Assembly (NCBI GenBank): GCA_037074705.1
Contig: CM073593.1
Span: 13,397,001 to 13,461,000, forward strand
DNA length: 64,000 nt
From: Zhengitettix transpicula
Taxonomy: Eukaryota; Arthropoda; Insecta; Orthoptera; Tetrigidae
Reading direction: 5' to 3'
The number at the start of each line of letters is the position of its first letter. The first letter of the stretch is position 1. Under the pieces are notes generated by a model. That model ran no database searches, was not told where the DNA came from, and was given only the letters and a program-made list of their open reading frames with translations. Made by a program: the position numbers and the translations under genes. Shown in pieces: positions 10,500 through 22,204 of this stretch.

Positions 10500-12400
10500 T
10501 CAGGTGTCTTCGGGAAATGGCGAACAGCGTCCCTTCTTCTTTTCTTTCCTACAGAAAATCCTCCATCGTCTAGTCATTTGTAGCCACCGGCTTCCTTTGT
10601 AATGTCTTTGCCATTCGTGGCCATCAGAGCTTATTTAACCTTAAGCTCTTGCAATTGTTAACCCTCTGGATGAGCATAAGCAGCATATTTTGTCTGCATC
10701 CGTACGCACCTTCAAACACTCGGTTCTACGACCGTCCGGTTCGCTTCCTTGCTGTCCTCATGGCAACTGCACATCTGGGCTGACTATTCAGTTCCTCTGA
10801 CCAGCGACCACCCGCTTCCAGGCGTAGTGCATTGTTTGCTCCCTCGGTTGTATTTGGTGTTAATGCCAATATAGAAAATTTTATCCCCTTAATAATAAAT
10901 TAACAACTGTATGGCGTGTTTTGGGCGTTTTGAAACACCAGTTCATGTAAGATGTGCGCGGAACAACGGAAGGCATGTCAGATAGAGAGAAACAACCACT
11001 CTCACGTGTTTGGATTTGGCTGGCTTCGCGACTCGTTACTCCAAGTGAAAACGTCGTCAGTTGCTTTTACAGGTGCTTTTCGCCAAAAGTATGTAGTCTA
11101 CCAGGTCTGCACTGGACATTGGTATTCAAAATGCTTTTAAATTTTTTTTTTGGAATATAGTGTGTAATATTGATGATCACTCGCCAATTGGTACACGGTA
11201 TTGCCATAAATAGGGAAAAATGCAAGGACTAATAGGAAAGATGATAGGAAAGTTTGGTAAGAGATGAGTTCGGCGTCAAAGTTGCATGACGCTCCCAGAA
11301 TAGGCGGAACAGTTGTAATATAATAGTCTACACGTGCCCTCTTATCATAACGTCTCTTCAGCATAGCGGACCTAAGAGGGCGCAGCTGCAAGAACGCTGA
11401 TGCAGTTAAAGACATCACTTTAGATATAGTGCGTAACGAAACACAACAACAACATAAATCTTCACCCCTTCCGCCTAGGCAGCTGTAAAAACGCTACGTC
11501 TAGAAGTCAGCATTTTAAGTGCCTTATGCAGACATGCACACGGCAGCAGAAATCTTCATCTCTGTAAGAGTTCTCATTGGAGACTTAAAATCATCAGGGA
11601 GGGGGAAAGGAGTCTTCGAATTGTTCAGAGCTTCTTGGAAACGACAGTCGTGATCCAACCTCCAGACGGGTCGGTGGCTCCTGGTGCTATCCGCCAGTTT
11701 GTCTTACTTTATTTTATTTCTAACTATTAAATCTCTTTATTCTTCATCAACTCTTATTTGACTGAAGTGCAGCGAAACACCAACCACTACGCCTAGGTTC
11801 AATTAGTTGAACCCGAACCCTCACGTTACCGACTTTCCTATTTCCTGTTCTTAATTCTTCCTTTATCCTCTAGATCGGTAGCCAGGTGAGCTAACGGAGG
11901 TATAGCTCGGTTGGTGAACGATCTATCTGGACTTCCCATTTCCAACTGCTGGATTGTTACATGTTCACAGTGGTGGAGTGTTATATGGTTGCAGTTTGGG
12001 ATGTTACACAGTGAATCGGGGAAACTTTTTCAGAAACTCAATTGTAGAAAGAAGATTTTATTGAAAAATTAAAAGACAATAGGAGAAGGGAAATAACGTA
12101 GACCAGTCTAGTGAGTCCTTGGGGTGTGACTGAGTCCTGGGACTTTTCCTAATCTTAGAGGCTCCCCTCCGTGGCTTGACCACGCCCAAAAACCCTCACT
12201 AGTTCTACCAGGCTGCTTTTCTCAGAGGACCATGTTTAGTTTGCAATATTTGCAAGACTTTCGCTCCGGGGTTTCCAAAAAAAGAACGTCTGGGCAAAAT
12301 GTGTCCATCAATTATGTCACAGACAGGCCTGACCGTAACTAAATCACCACCCTCGAATATGCATGCGTCTGGCCTGCGCGCTTCGACATCATTTAGCTAA
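10500..12400. other. Moderately GC-rich DNA, no recognised gene
   Basis: Less AT-rich than the surroundings. Frames at 10952-11160 (plus) and 11137-11418 (minus) show no known domain. The stretch ACCGACTTTCCTATTTCCTG near 11836 resembles part of the inverted-repeat arms at 18.8 and 21.3 kb. This suggests repeat content, but the boundaries are unclear. Confidence 0.35.
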
Positions 12401-13575
12401 ATATTCTTTTTACTTTCCAGTTATAATAAAATTGATCTATACTTAATTTACTTTTGTCGGAAAACGAATAACTACACAATGGTGGGTTCTGCGAAATGTC
12501 TCATTATATCCCAACCTCAATTTATTTAAAAACAAGACTCGCCGTACCATCTGACCTTATTAAAATGCTTAAATACACTCAACCTACTGGGGCAATGCAT
12601 TTGACAGAATTTGAATTTCAGGAAATTTAATAATTCTTGGAAACTCCTTAAAAATGGCACGTGAATTTAATAGAAGAGCTTACGCTAACTGTTTTTATTG
12701 AATTCCCGGTAAAATGAATCATATCCTTCAGTTTATTTTTTTGGGAGAGGTAACTTTGTGAATATGAGTAAAACAGACTTGTAATGTTATTTAACCAATC
12801 ACCTCAGGACTGGACTCTCGACAGTTAATCCGCAGTATACTTATTTTTATACAGATCATATTTTTTCTATGTATGTATCTTTACAAATGCATTAATTATT
12901 CAAGTCTTTCTCGTACGGAACTCATTGCAAATAAAAAAAAGTTCAGTACAGACACAAAATATATATCGAAATATCCTCCGTCCTCATTCTCCACTTTTAT
13001 ACTTGCGTTATACTCGAAGCAACCGAACCGAATTAATTCGTGGAAAATTCGTACACGAATAAACGGAAGTAACTGGGAGCGGAGAAGCCTTCTAACCTTC
13101 CAGGAATGGCGGAACTTGTAAAGAAGAGCTCTTTAAAGGAAAAGTCTGTAAATCCTTGGCCGTTTGAGAGTGGAATTGAGCTACAATAATTTGAATGAAC
13201 AATCAATTAATTATACAATATTTTAGCCAAATTAACAATAATTACCACACCTAAATAACGGATCTGCCACATTTGAATCGAGTAAAGCGATTAAATAAAC
13301 CAAATGTTTGAGGCAAATCAGCGTTACAAAATAATAAATGCTGAATGTTTGACAGAATAGTCACCCCTATTCCTATAAAAGTGCTATAAATTGGAAAATT
13401 TGCTGCCTTAATTAAGAAATAAAAGCGGAAGGTATTCAATATGAAGGAAACATTTGGTTCCACATTCATAAGTTTTCCACAGTACCGATGCACTTGCCGG
13501 TAATATTTGAAGGAATTTTAAACTTAAATTAAAAATTTACTGGTCAATTTCGCTAATGGTTTAGTATTTTCTTCT
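12401..13575. other. AT-rich DNA, nothing recognised
   Basis: Short chance frames only (12873-13121 plus, 13251-13493 minus). No repeat terminus was recognised until the LTR start at 13580. Confidence 0.45.
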
Positions 13576-13579
13576 ATAT

Positions 13580-14743
13580 TGTAATACTAATTAGAGGTTA
13601 TTAGTGATTTGATAATTGGAAATTTGTGGTGGATTGTAATCGGCGAAAATGTAATACAACAATAGGTAAACGCGTGTGCGAGCCTTTGTCGGCAGCGAGC
13701 GTTACTAAAACTGGAGTCTAACGGCGGGAGCAGTTGCGGGCAGATATCCATCAAGAAAAGTCGCGGTCAGAAACTTGATCAAGTAAAGGTTGCGGACATT
13801 GAGTAAAGTTTCGGACATAAATTGATCGAGTTGCAGTAAAAGTTCAATTAGCAAAGCCACGCGTAAAAAAATTCAAATAGTAAAAACTGTTCGCGAATTC
13901 CATCGAAGGAGTTGATAACAATCCGGCTGACCAATATTTAGAACGTGAAATACCATATTTGCATGTGAGAAAGAGACTTAATGAGGAGGATCATAGGAGC
14001 TGTTCGGAGTAATCGTTCCAGTTGAGAGATACCGAAGTTTTAGACAGTGTTTAGTAATCAATTTAAATTCAGTGAAATTATGGCCTGTTAAATGTGAGTA
14101 GCGTAGTGCATCTGAACCCAAAACGAAAGCCTGGTACCAGCAGAGATTGTAAGTATAAAGAAATTTAATAAAGTTTGTAAACATTAAACAAGGATCAAAT
14201 CGTCAGATTTCGGTTTCACGTTTATTTTATTGTTTAACTTTAAAGTTGTAAAAAGAATTTGATTGTTTAATCTAAATGTAAAAAAGGTTGGTTCTTTATT
14301 TAGAAGGCCCAAATAGACGACTCTGAGATGAGAGTTGATAAAATCTGTAAAATAACAAAAACTCAAATGTAAATAATCACGTCAAGAAATGTTATTTTTT
14401 TACTTAGATTAATTAATTGTTTTGTAAAGTTTAAAAAATTTGGTAAATAATTTTGAATCCTTTTCGTTTAAATTTAAATAAAATAAAATAAATCCATTAA
14501 TCAACCATTTAATTCTTCTTATATTGTTTATTCATTACAATTGGCGTCATTAACGTATTGCCAACCGAAATAATTAAAATTTTCTATTTATTTTCAACGT
14601 GGGTGAATTCTATTTAATAATCATTACATTTTGGCTTCACCAACGTGAGGCAAAACATTAACACTATTTAATTATTGTTATTTATTACATTTTTGGCGTC
14701 CTCAACGTGGCCCGATTAAATTTAATATTTTTTGTTCATTGCA
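13580..14743 (+). mobile_element. LTR copy B with several tandem primer-site modules at its 3' end
   Basis: It begins TGTAATACTAATTAGAGG and ends TTCATTGCA, with ATAT on each side. The body (13580-14539, 960 bp) is closely similar to copy D and has the same length to within 1 bp. Shared landmarks are AAAACTGTTCGCGAATT, AACGAAAGCCTGGTACCAGC and CTCTGAGATGAGAGTTGATA. After the first LTR-end motif there is an array of modules each resembling a primer-binding site and each ending in a new LTR-end motif. No coding region is attached, so it behaves as a solo LTR with an extended end. Confidence 0.8.
14531..14743 (+). repeat. Tandem LTR-end plus primer-site modules (about four units)
   Basis: Units: ATTACA ending at 14539 followed by TGGCGTCATTAACGT (14542); a shortened unit with TTCAACGTGGGTG (about 14592); ATTACA ending at 14628 followed by TGGCTTCACCAACGTGAGGC (14632); ATTACA ending at 14689 followed by TGGCGTCCTCAACGTGG (14694); then the final ATTGCA at 14743 against ATAT. 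Spacings between LTR-end motifs are about 40-60 bp once the shortened unit is counted. Confidence 0.75.
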
Positions 14744-14768
14744 ATATATATATATTATAGTTTGATTA

Positions 14769-14963
14769 ATGTTCAACTTTTCCCTGTATGGTCATGGATG
14801 TTGGATGCTCATCACGCTCATGAATACTGGAGGAGAATCGATACACCCTGACCACGTTTCGTTCCTAAATCCAGAATTTGTCATGTACGATGACAGTCTG
14901 GAAGTCGTCCCTGTAGGTCAAGGCGGAGAACAATGTTTAACTTTGTACAGTACATTGGAGTAG
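14769..14963 (+). other. Unrecognised short open frame
   Basis: A 64-codon frame between LTR copy B and the LINE ORF2 relic. Its composition is fairly protein-like (few low-complexity runs), but I recognise no family. It might be 5' sequence of the following LINE or an unrelated fragment. Confidence 0.2.
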
Positions 14964-15090
14964 AATGGATCCTAGTGAGAGTCAATGCTTCAAGGATGTG
15001 GAAGAAGTCAGACATTTTACATTATACGTCTTAATTAGTTATTAACTTATTTTAGAACTCTTCTCACCCAACCAAGGAAATAATAATAGC

Positions 15091-16460
15091 ACTATGATTA
15101 ATGTTGACAACGTAAGATCAGAAAATATCATACCAGTTACACAAAGAGAAGTAACTAATGAATTTAAAACAAATCTGAACCATAAGAAAGACCCAGGATT
15201 TGATCTAATTACTGGAGAGATTTTAAATCGTCTGCATAGAAAGGGTATACGTATCTATTTAATGCAGCATTCAGATTAAAACATGTCCCTGCGTGCTGGA
15301 AGTAATCATGCTGCAGAAACCATGCAAACAACCCAATGATGTTAAATTTTATAGACCGATTTCTCTACTACCAATAATTTCAAAACTTTTCGAGAAACTA
15401 CTGCTTAAGAGGATGCAGCCAAAAATAGAAAATAATTAGCTAAAACCAGATTTCCAATTTGGATTTAGACAGAAGCACTCAACCATAGATCAAGTGCATA
15501 GAATAACCGATATTATTGAACGTGCACTGGAAGAAAAAACAAATCTGCTCAGCAGTCTTCTTAGATGTTTCGCAAGCCTTCGACAAAGTATGGCATGAAG
15601 GCTTGATACATAAACTAAGCAACATCCTGCAAAAGCAATTTGTAGAGTTATTAACATCATGCATCACAGACAGACTATTCAGAATTAAACAAGAAGATGA
15701 ATATTCTGATCTGAAAGAGGAGCCGGAGTGCCCCAAGGTCCTATCCTCTACTTACTATATACTAGCGAAATCACAAAATTGGAAGGAACTGAGGTGGCTA
15801 CATTTGCAGTTGACACCGCGTTACTTGCAGTAGAGAAAGTCAAATCCTTTCAAGTACTACAAGAAGCCAGCAACGCAATACCTGACTGGACTAAACAATG
15901 GAGGATCAAGCAGAACGAGCAGAAATCTACGCATATAGTATTCACAAAAAATCAAAATACTCATTGTCACTAAATATAAATGACACTATTGTGTCCTGTG
16001 AGAACAACGCCAAGTACCTAGACATGACTCCAGACACCAAACTTAGGTGGAAAGAGCATGTTAATAAAGAGAAACTAAATTAAGCATAAAATATTGACAA
16101 TACTATTGTCTAAGTGGAATAAACTCTATACTTTCAATTTCCAACAATCTACTGATTTACAATGAAATATTGAAACCAACGTGACTACAGTATTCAGCTT
16201 GGGGCTGTGCCTGTGACTCAAACATTAATTACATACAAACGTTTCAAAATGATGTGTTAAGAAACATAGTGATTGCCCTCTGGTATATCCGAAATGCAGA
16301 TCTCCATAGGGATATCCAGATGCCAACCATAAAAATAAGAAATAAAAATTTATACAGGGAAACATGAAGCTAGGCTTCACAAACACATCAGCCCAGTGGT
16401 CCGTCAACTTCTGGTAAATCATCACCGTGTCAGAAGATTGAAAAGAATAAAAACTAGCGG
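15091..16460 (+). pseudogene. Jockey-type LINE ORF2 relic (reverse transcriptase and C-terminal region)
   Basis: The pieces lie in order but in several frames: KTNLNHKKDPGFDLITGEIL (about 15167-15230), YRPISLLPIISKLFEKLLLK (about 15350-15412), FQFGFRQKHSTIDQVHRITD, the motif A region FLDVSQAFDKVWHEGLIHKL (about 15557-15616), a shortened GVPQG...LYLLYTSEI, then FAVDTALLAVEK. The palm motif that should read FADD reads FAVD (15803-15814), so a catalytic aspartate is lost. Multiple stops and frameshifts are present, including an in-frame TAG near 15437. The C-terminal part (NAKYLDMTPDTKLRWKEHV at about 16005-16065, WYIRNADLHRDIQMPT at about 16280-16325) is also disrupted. The upstream endonuclease is missing. 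The family normally mobilises its own RNA by target-primed reverse transcription; this copy cannot. Confidence 0.85.
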
Positions 16461-16512
16461 ATCTTGTGTAAAGTGCAGTGTATAAAAGCAGAGTGCGTGA
16501 GTAAAGTGTAAA

Positions 16513-16640
16513 GAGCAGTTATGTCGCTCTAGGCTCTTCTTCGCTCCTGACGAAATGTACAGGGATCCCAGAAACGCTGTGTCGTATTTATATTATCACT
16601 TTTCTGTCTGAATTGGCTATCTTTCTTATTAAATATTGTT
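16513..16640 (+). repeat. Penelope-type tail
   Basis: Contains GCAGTTATGTCGCTCTAGGC, then CTCCTGACGAAATGTACAGG, CCAGAAACGCTGTG.CGTATTT, and ends TTGGCTATCTTTCTTATTA. It matches the 3' end of the Penelope-like element at 42 kb. The CTGACGA...GAAAC pair is the relic of a hammerhead-like core. Confidence 0.65.
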
Positions 16641-18825
16641 TCCTTTTTAAGTTAATATAAATTGCTTCAGCAATTCTAAGTTTTATTTTATGAATATTAT
16701 TATGTAATATTTTAATATCATTAAAATCGAATTAATGGTTATTTAATTTTGTGTGGGTGGACAGCGCTGTGGATTTTAATGTCAGTTTATGATGATACAT
16801 TCCAGTTTAAATGTTCGTTGTGGTATAACCCATATATGTTTTTGACCAATTGAAACATGGGATGCTGTATACAAGATTTGTCTTATACTGTGAATATTAT
16901 TCCTTAACCTTACTTAGTACGTTTTTTATATGATTAACCGGTTTAACGGTTCATATAACATCATTTATATAGTTTTTTTATAAATGTGTCTATGATTTTA
17001 AAGGTCAATTTTTCTATATACGTAAAGCTGTAATACGTAGGTTGTTTTTTGTCAAAGAGTTCTGGAAGAGTCGTAGTTATTTACGGTAATTTGTAATTAT
17101 CTGTGGTGTTTACAACGTCCGTATTATTTATCGTTACTAAAATAAGATTTTATATTGTTTTTGAGAAGTATCTTTAAAATTCACATGTTTTTAACCATAG
17201 CAGTCTCTTCTTCTATAGCACGCTCCTTGGTAGTTCCATTATTCAGGTTGAATTTCGTACTTTTCGATTTTTTAAGATAATCCATAATTGAGCTGTAATT
17301 TTATTGGGGAAAAACTATTTTGGAGTATCATAAAATTACGATATTTTCGTAAACGTCGTGTTTGATCTTTATACATCTTCTTGTTTGATTTTGTGTTCCG
17401 TGGCATGATTATTGGCAGTCTTTAGATGTTATATATTGACTGTGGATTATATCAGTTTTATGTTTACTGTGGTCTTAAATTAGTCTGAAGTTAATATTGC
17501 GCAATAATCCAGTTTTATTGGAAATCATGAAATTCGCAAAACGTGGAGCAGGGGAAGCCGATGCAATCGTGGCAACCTTATGGTTTCTGTAGTCGATAAA
17601 TGTTACTTCTTTGAATGGTGATATTTCTGGAAGCATCCCCTCCAAGATAAGGCTTCAAATCAATCCTCCAACAATGTCATGGTTAACGTTATCGTAAAGT
17701 TTCGAGATACACGCCGACCAATTTTCTTCTTAACCTTTATTCTGTCATTGTCCGCTGATATAGTCACCGAGAACCAACAATAAGGATCACGTTGGCCATG
17801 GGGGCGTTAGAAGACGAGGGGGGGCTTTTGAGAGACGACTATCCTTTTTGGAAGCCACTTTCCTTACCATCTTGTGAGCAGTGCACCCAATCAGAAAACA
17901 GTACACATGAGAAGGTGACGCCTAATCCGCCTACCCTGATGGACATTGCACAAAGGGACTGCTCCATTCTTCGTATTGTCTGGGCAGGCTTCATTGTTGC
18001 CGTGTCGGTATCTCAGCAGCACGGCTGCCAACTGTAGAGGATTTACTGCCTCGGCAGGGGATCTCCAGAGCTTTCAGTTATGTTGCCACGCCTCAATATA
18101 TCGTTCAGCACCGTACGTACAACGAAAAATATATCGCCCACCTAAACCAGATTTTATAATGAAAACTAAATAAGTTTCCTTGTATAAGATAAAGATTAAG
18201 GTATGTAGCTGAGCTTCCAAACGATTTACTGACATTTTTATTGATTTTATTAGTGATATATATCGACTTCAAGAATCAATGTAATTGAGAATAGGAAATA
18301 AGTGGAGCCAAAGCGTAGAGTACACAGAATAAATTTATTTATCGTAGGTAAGGTCATACGCCTTTCAGGAACATTGAAAATGATAAATTATATTTATTTT
18401 TCAAAGACGATTTTTGTTTTTAGGATAACTTGGAACTTTTTATGAATAAACGATTCATCGATAACAAAACAGTAGTTAAATACTTTTTAATCGTTATTCA
18501 TAAATATATTATATTTAAATATTTCCATCTATTCAATTTATAACTTCTGTATTGATGAAAAACAGAAACTCACGCCGTTTAATAAATGCCGCATAAAAAT
18601 AATTTAATATTAAAATGTTAGTAAAGTAAAAAAAAATTATTTATCCTATATAGAACGGCAACTACTTTATTTAATTTCAGACTTCGGTTATAAAATATGT
18701 TGAGAACATTTAAAACGATAAAAATTAAGGGACTAAAATAAGTCTTTGGTTAAACAAACTATGTTTATTGCAGGGTTTAATATTGCGGAAATGAGCAGGC
18801 TGAGGAGGCTCAGCTCTGAGGAAAA
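16641..18825. other. No recognised gene
   Basis: Mostly AT-rich. A GC-richer patch at 17640-18130 holds two overlapping short frames (17792-18037 and 17946-18173) without recognised domains. Confidence 0.4.
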
Positions 18826-18826
18826 T

Positions 18827-19010
18827 CTAGCGCAGTATCTTCTTCAGTGTCGAAAGGAAGACTTCAGGAAAGGAAAATAGGAAAGTCGATAATGTGGGAT
18901 TCTTTGTGTCTAAGTATAGTCCAGAAACATTAACATAAAACAGAAAGCGCTATGACGTTAAAGATAAAGTTTAATATAAAAAGACAAGACTGAGTAGAAG
19001 TACCCAGGAG
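18827..19010 (+). repeat. Left arm of a 2.6-kb inverted repeat
   Basis: This arm of about 184 bp is repeated in inverse orientation at 21204-21388 with high similarity by eye. It starts CTAGCGCAG, includes GTCGAAAGGAAGACTTCAGG and ends GTACCCAGGAG. Confidence 0.8.
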
Positions 19011-19650
19011 TGTCCCTCACTTGGAGATGATTGTAGCAAGACTGAATTTTAAGAGTGGCTCCCATGTGAAAAATCCACTTGCAGAAGCAGGGGAACGAAT
19101 TTAAGATTCGTATAATACGACGTGATCTGTATAGGGACCCCTTAAATACCGGTTCAAACAGAGTTTCGACCGAGGCAGCATCGTAACACGAAACCGCCAG
19201 TTTTCTGCAGATCTAGCGTCGCTACTTGAAACACAATCCTCTAACGCCCGAGTTTAAACAAAAATTTTCACAGGTGTATGGCAACCGAATTAATGAAGAA
19301 AGTTAGTGAAGATATGACAAGGGTTTCTGTTTCTTGGCAATTAGATTGAAATAGGAATAAACACCTCATACAATTAGTCGTTACATACGGTCCAAATATA
19401 AATTTCTTCGGGAGGCTAGTGAAATAATTTTGTTTTTAAAACATAATTTGGAACTTCATCAGGTGAACAGTATTTTTTTCAAAAATGATGTGAGCTTAAT
19501 TAATTAAATTCATATATGTTGAATATTTTTATACATTTTATTGTATACGCTTACAAGGTTTTAAATGATAAGGTTCGAAAAATTTATAATTTATTATTAA
19601 GTTCTCAAAACCTTTTTACATTTTTAGAAATCTTTATCATACTTCAATGC
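19011..19650. other. Spacer of the inverted repeat, no recognised gene
   Basis: The first 270 bp are GC-richer and look like degraded coding or repeat sequence, but I recognise no protein. TTCATCAG at 19454-19462 is half of a minus-strand hammerhead-like core (CTGATGAA) in a Penelope-type context. Confidence 0.4.
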
Positions 19651-19933
19651 AACATATAAACACAGCCAAATTTGTCAAACGTAATTCATTAACAAGACAC
19701 ATAAAATTCACAACGTTTCTTGGAGGACTTCATCAACACTAATGTTCGCTAAATTCCGCATAAAATTTATACATCAATTTTAATAAATATTTATGGAATA
19801 AAGTGGTAAATAAGTGAAATTAATTACAGCATTGTACAGCTGAGGAAGTCCTAGATTGAGGACGAAACGTTGTGAATTTTACATTTTTTGTTCATAAATT
19901 ATATATGACAAATTTGGCTGTGTTCACACGATT
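19651..19933. repeat. Imperfect inverted repeat with hammerhead-like core
   Basis: The left arm (about 19651-19737) and right arm (about 19842-19933) share, in opposite orientation, GAAGTCCT, AAACGTTGTGAATTTTA and GACAAATTTGGCTGTGTT. The loop is about 104 bp. It looks like two oppositely oriented Penelope-type termini brought together. Confidence 0.7.
19840..19868 (+). ncRNA. Candidate hammerhead ribozyme core
   Basis: CTGAGGA (conserved CUGANGA) is followed by a perfect 5-bp stem II (GTCCT 19848-19852 with AGGAC 19859-19863, loop AGATTG) and then GAAAC. This matches the hammerhead core order. Such ribozymes are known in the terminal repeats of Penelope-like elements. Stems I and III are not convincingly formed by the flanks, so activity is unproven. 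Confidence 0.5.
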
Positions 19934-20992
19934 ATATCTTCTTTTTCAATATTGTTAACTCGTTCCAAATTAGGGATACAACGTGGTGATCTATTGGTCT
20001 AATTGATGTCAGATAAATATCCATATTAAACTGATTTTTATTAGAAAAGGACACACTGATCCGCCATAGCTGACTGAGAAAAATAGCCACGTGATCTGAA
20101 AACCTATTCGTTAGTACAATCGTTATTGGTGTGCGACGTTATAAAACAGTAAGTGGATGGGAGAATATATATATAAATAATTTGGTAGAATGGAAGATGG
20201 AAAAATTCACTTAGCACGAATATGAAGTTGTGAAAATAGCAAGTAGGCTGTAGTAATTCGTTGAAGATGGGATATAGAAGAAACTAGGCAAAATTTTGTG
20301 GAAACGGACAAGTTAGAAGTGACATGTGTCATTAAACAAATCTTTTTTTGATTTCACCTATGTGTAGTTTCGTGTTCTTCCCTGAAAACTTTTACAGTTA
20401 CGAGGAATTGTCGCAAAAATATCAATTGTTCCATGGTTCGGTTTAAAAACGAATTTTTTCCTACATCAGTTTTAAATGTTGTCTGCACTGTTTTACAGTT
20501 ATGATCCTCTTCTGCTGTAATAATTAGCTTGTGCAAACTTTGATGTAACTTCATCACAGAATTTTTGGCCTACTTAAGCTACGAAAATCCTGAAACGAAA
20601 TGGAAATTGCGGTTGTTTTTTGTAAACTAACCTATACCAACGTCTATGTTCACTCAGCCAATTTTAAAACGATTATTTCAACGAGAAGCTGTATTATGTT
20701 ACCGTGTGTAAACTAACCGTAACTTCACTCAAAGTCTGTGAGGTTATTATATGCATCAAGTTTACAACTTTTAGTTTATACGTGTACAAATACGGAGACA
20801 CGTGCTGACTCAATTTCTAAGTCATGTTATCTTAAGACGAGGCTAGGAACTGGAGCATCATCCTCAAACGACTAACAGTTTGTTTTCCTTGTGGTTTTCC
20901 AGTTTATTTACTTTTCTTACAACAATAAGTACTATTTGGGTAAATAGTTAACTTAGAGATAAAATTAAAATTTTACGTTTCTTTTGAAAATT
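19934..20992. other. No recognised gene
   Basis: AT-rich spacer between the hairpin and a Penelope tail. Only short chance frames (20354-20557 minus). Confidence 0.45.
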
Positions 20993-21142
20993 AATAATAA
21001 GAAAAATAGGTAGATACAGACAAAAGAAGTGATGATATAAATACAACACAAAGTTTCTGGAAACCTTGTTACTTTCGTCTGGTGTTAAGGAAACCAAAAA
21101 TCAGAAGAGGATAGAGTGATACAACTGCAAAAATCAAAAGAC
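20993..21142 (-). repeat. Penelope-type tail
   Basis: AATAATAAGAAAAATAGGTAG...CAGACAAAAGAAGTGAT...AAGTTTCTGGAAACCTTGTT...GATACAACTGC on the plus strand is the reverse complement of the tail family. It lies just inside the right arm of the large inverted repeat. Confidence 0.65.
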
Positions 21143-21203
21143 AAAAATCAAAAAAGCCTTATTATGCTTATTAGTTAACTTAATGCTTAGCTAATTAATA
21201 ATA

Positions 21204-21388
21204 CTCCTGGGTACTTCTACTCTGTCTTGTCTTTTTATATTAAACTTTATCTTTAACGTCATAGTGCTTTCTGTTTTATGTTAATGTTTCTAGAAGATAC
21301 TTAGACACCAAGAATCCCACATTATCGACTTTCCTATTTTCCTTTCCTGAAGTCTTCCTTTCGACACTGAAGAAGGTTCTTGCGCTAG
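21204..21388 (-). repeat. Right arm of the 2.6-kb inverted repeat
   Basis: The reverse complement of 18827-19010. It starts CTCCTGGGTAC and ends TGCGCTAG. The two arms and spacer span 18827-21388. No obvious target duplication was found beyond the arm ends, so it may be two inverted copies of one dispersed repeat rather than a single element. Confidence 0.75.
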
Positions 21389-22204
21389 GTTTTAGTCTTA
21401 AAGGGTAATGCTCCTCTAGGTGAGGTAATTTCCGCTCTAGTTGCGTCATAAAATCCCTGAGAGTTATCTATGCAAAGTCGTAAGTATTTAAAATTTCAAG
21501 AGATATTACTATGATAAAATTTGAATTGAAAATACACCAAAAAAATATCCGTGTTGATTTAATTGATGCATGAAAAAGATTAAATTGTATACTAGTCCCC
21601 CATTTAACATTTTATTTTGTAATCCAATTTCTACCTCGCAGAAAAAGTTAAAGGTTCGTTCCGTGAAGTGTGTAATGAAATGAAAAAGGAAGACACTACT
21701 ATTAAGGAGAAGAGAAGTGGACGAAGGCGTTGTAAGTGGCTTCATTAGGGGACGAAGCGTCCACCGAAGAGAACACGTTACAGTATCCAATGGCCCTTTC
21801 TCTCTCTGGAATACCCTCTAACTTCATCTTCACATGTAATGTCATTGTATGCCAGCTAAGCGAAAACGCACACGACTAACACATTTTACCGGGATTATTT
21901 ACAGTAAGAACTTTATTCCCCGATATTTCGGTTGTATTGAATTTATAATGTACTCAAAATATAAAGGCGTATTGAGAATATAGTCTACATTTAACTGTGC
22001 ATTTATGTCGAAATTCACATTTAAACTAACGAGCGGAAGTTTTATATTAATTTTTAAATAACTGCTGTTCCGCTCCATTTAACCTACACAGATCCAATAT
22101 AAATATAATTGAAACTTAATTATGCATTAAAGGCGGAAACACTAGCAATCTATATAAATAAAATAAAAGCTAACTGTCTGTTTAACTGATTCCAATGAAT
22201 TTTC
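21389..22204. other. No recognised gene; possible Helitron-like 5' end near 22149
   Basis: TCTATATAAATAAAATAAAA followed by GCTAACTGTCTG (22149-22180) resembles the 5' starts of the Helitron-like copies at 31.5 and 63.0 kb. No matching 3' end was found. The minus-strand frame 21509-21790 has no known domain. Confidence 0.35.

Noticed and set aside
11903..11914. tRNA A-box-like TAGCTCGGTTGG, as possible tRNA or SINE
   Set aside because: One mismatch to the A box and no B box (GGTTCGAnTCC) or cloverleaf at the required distance.
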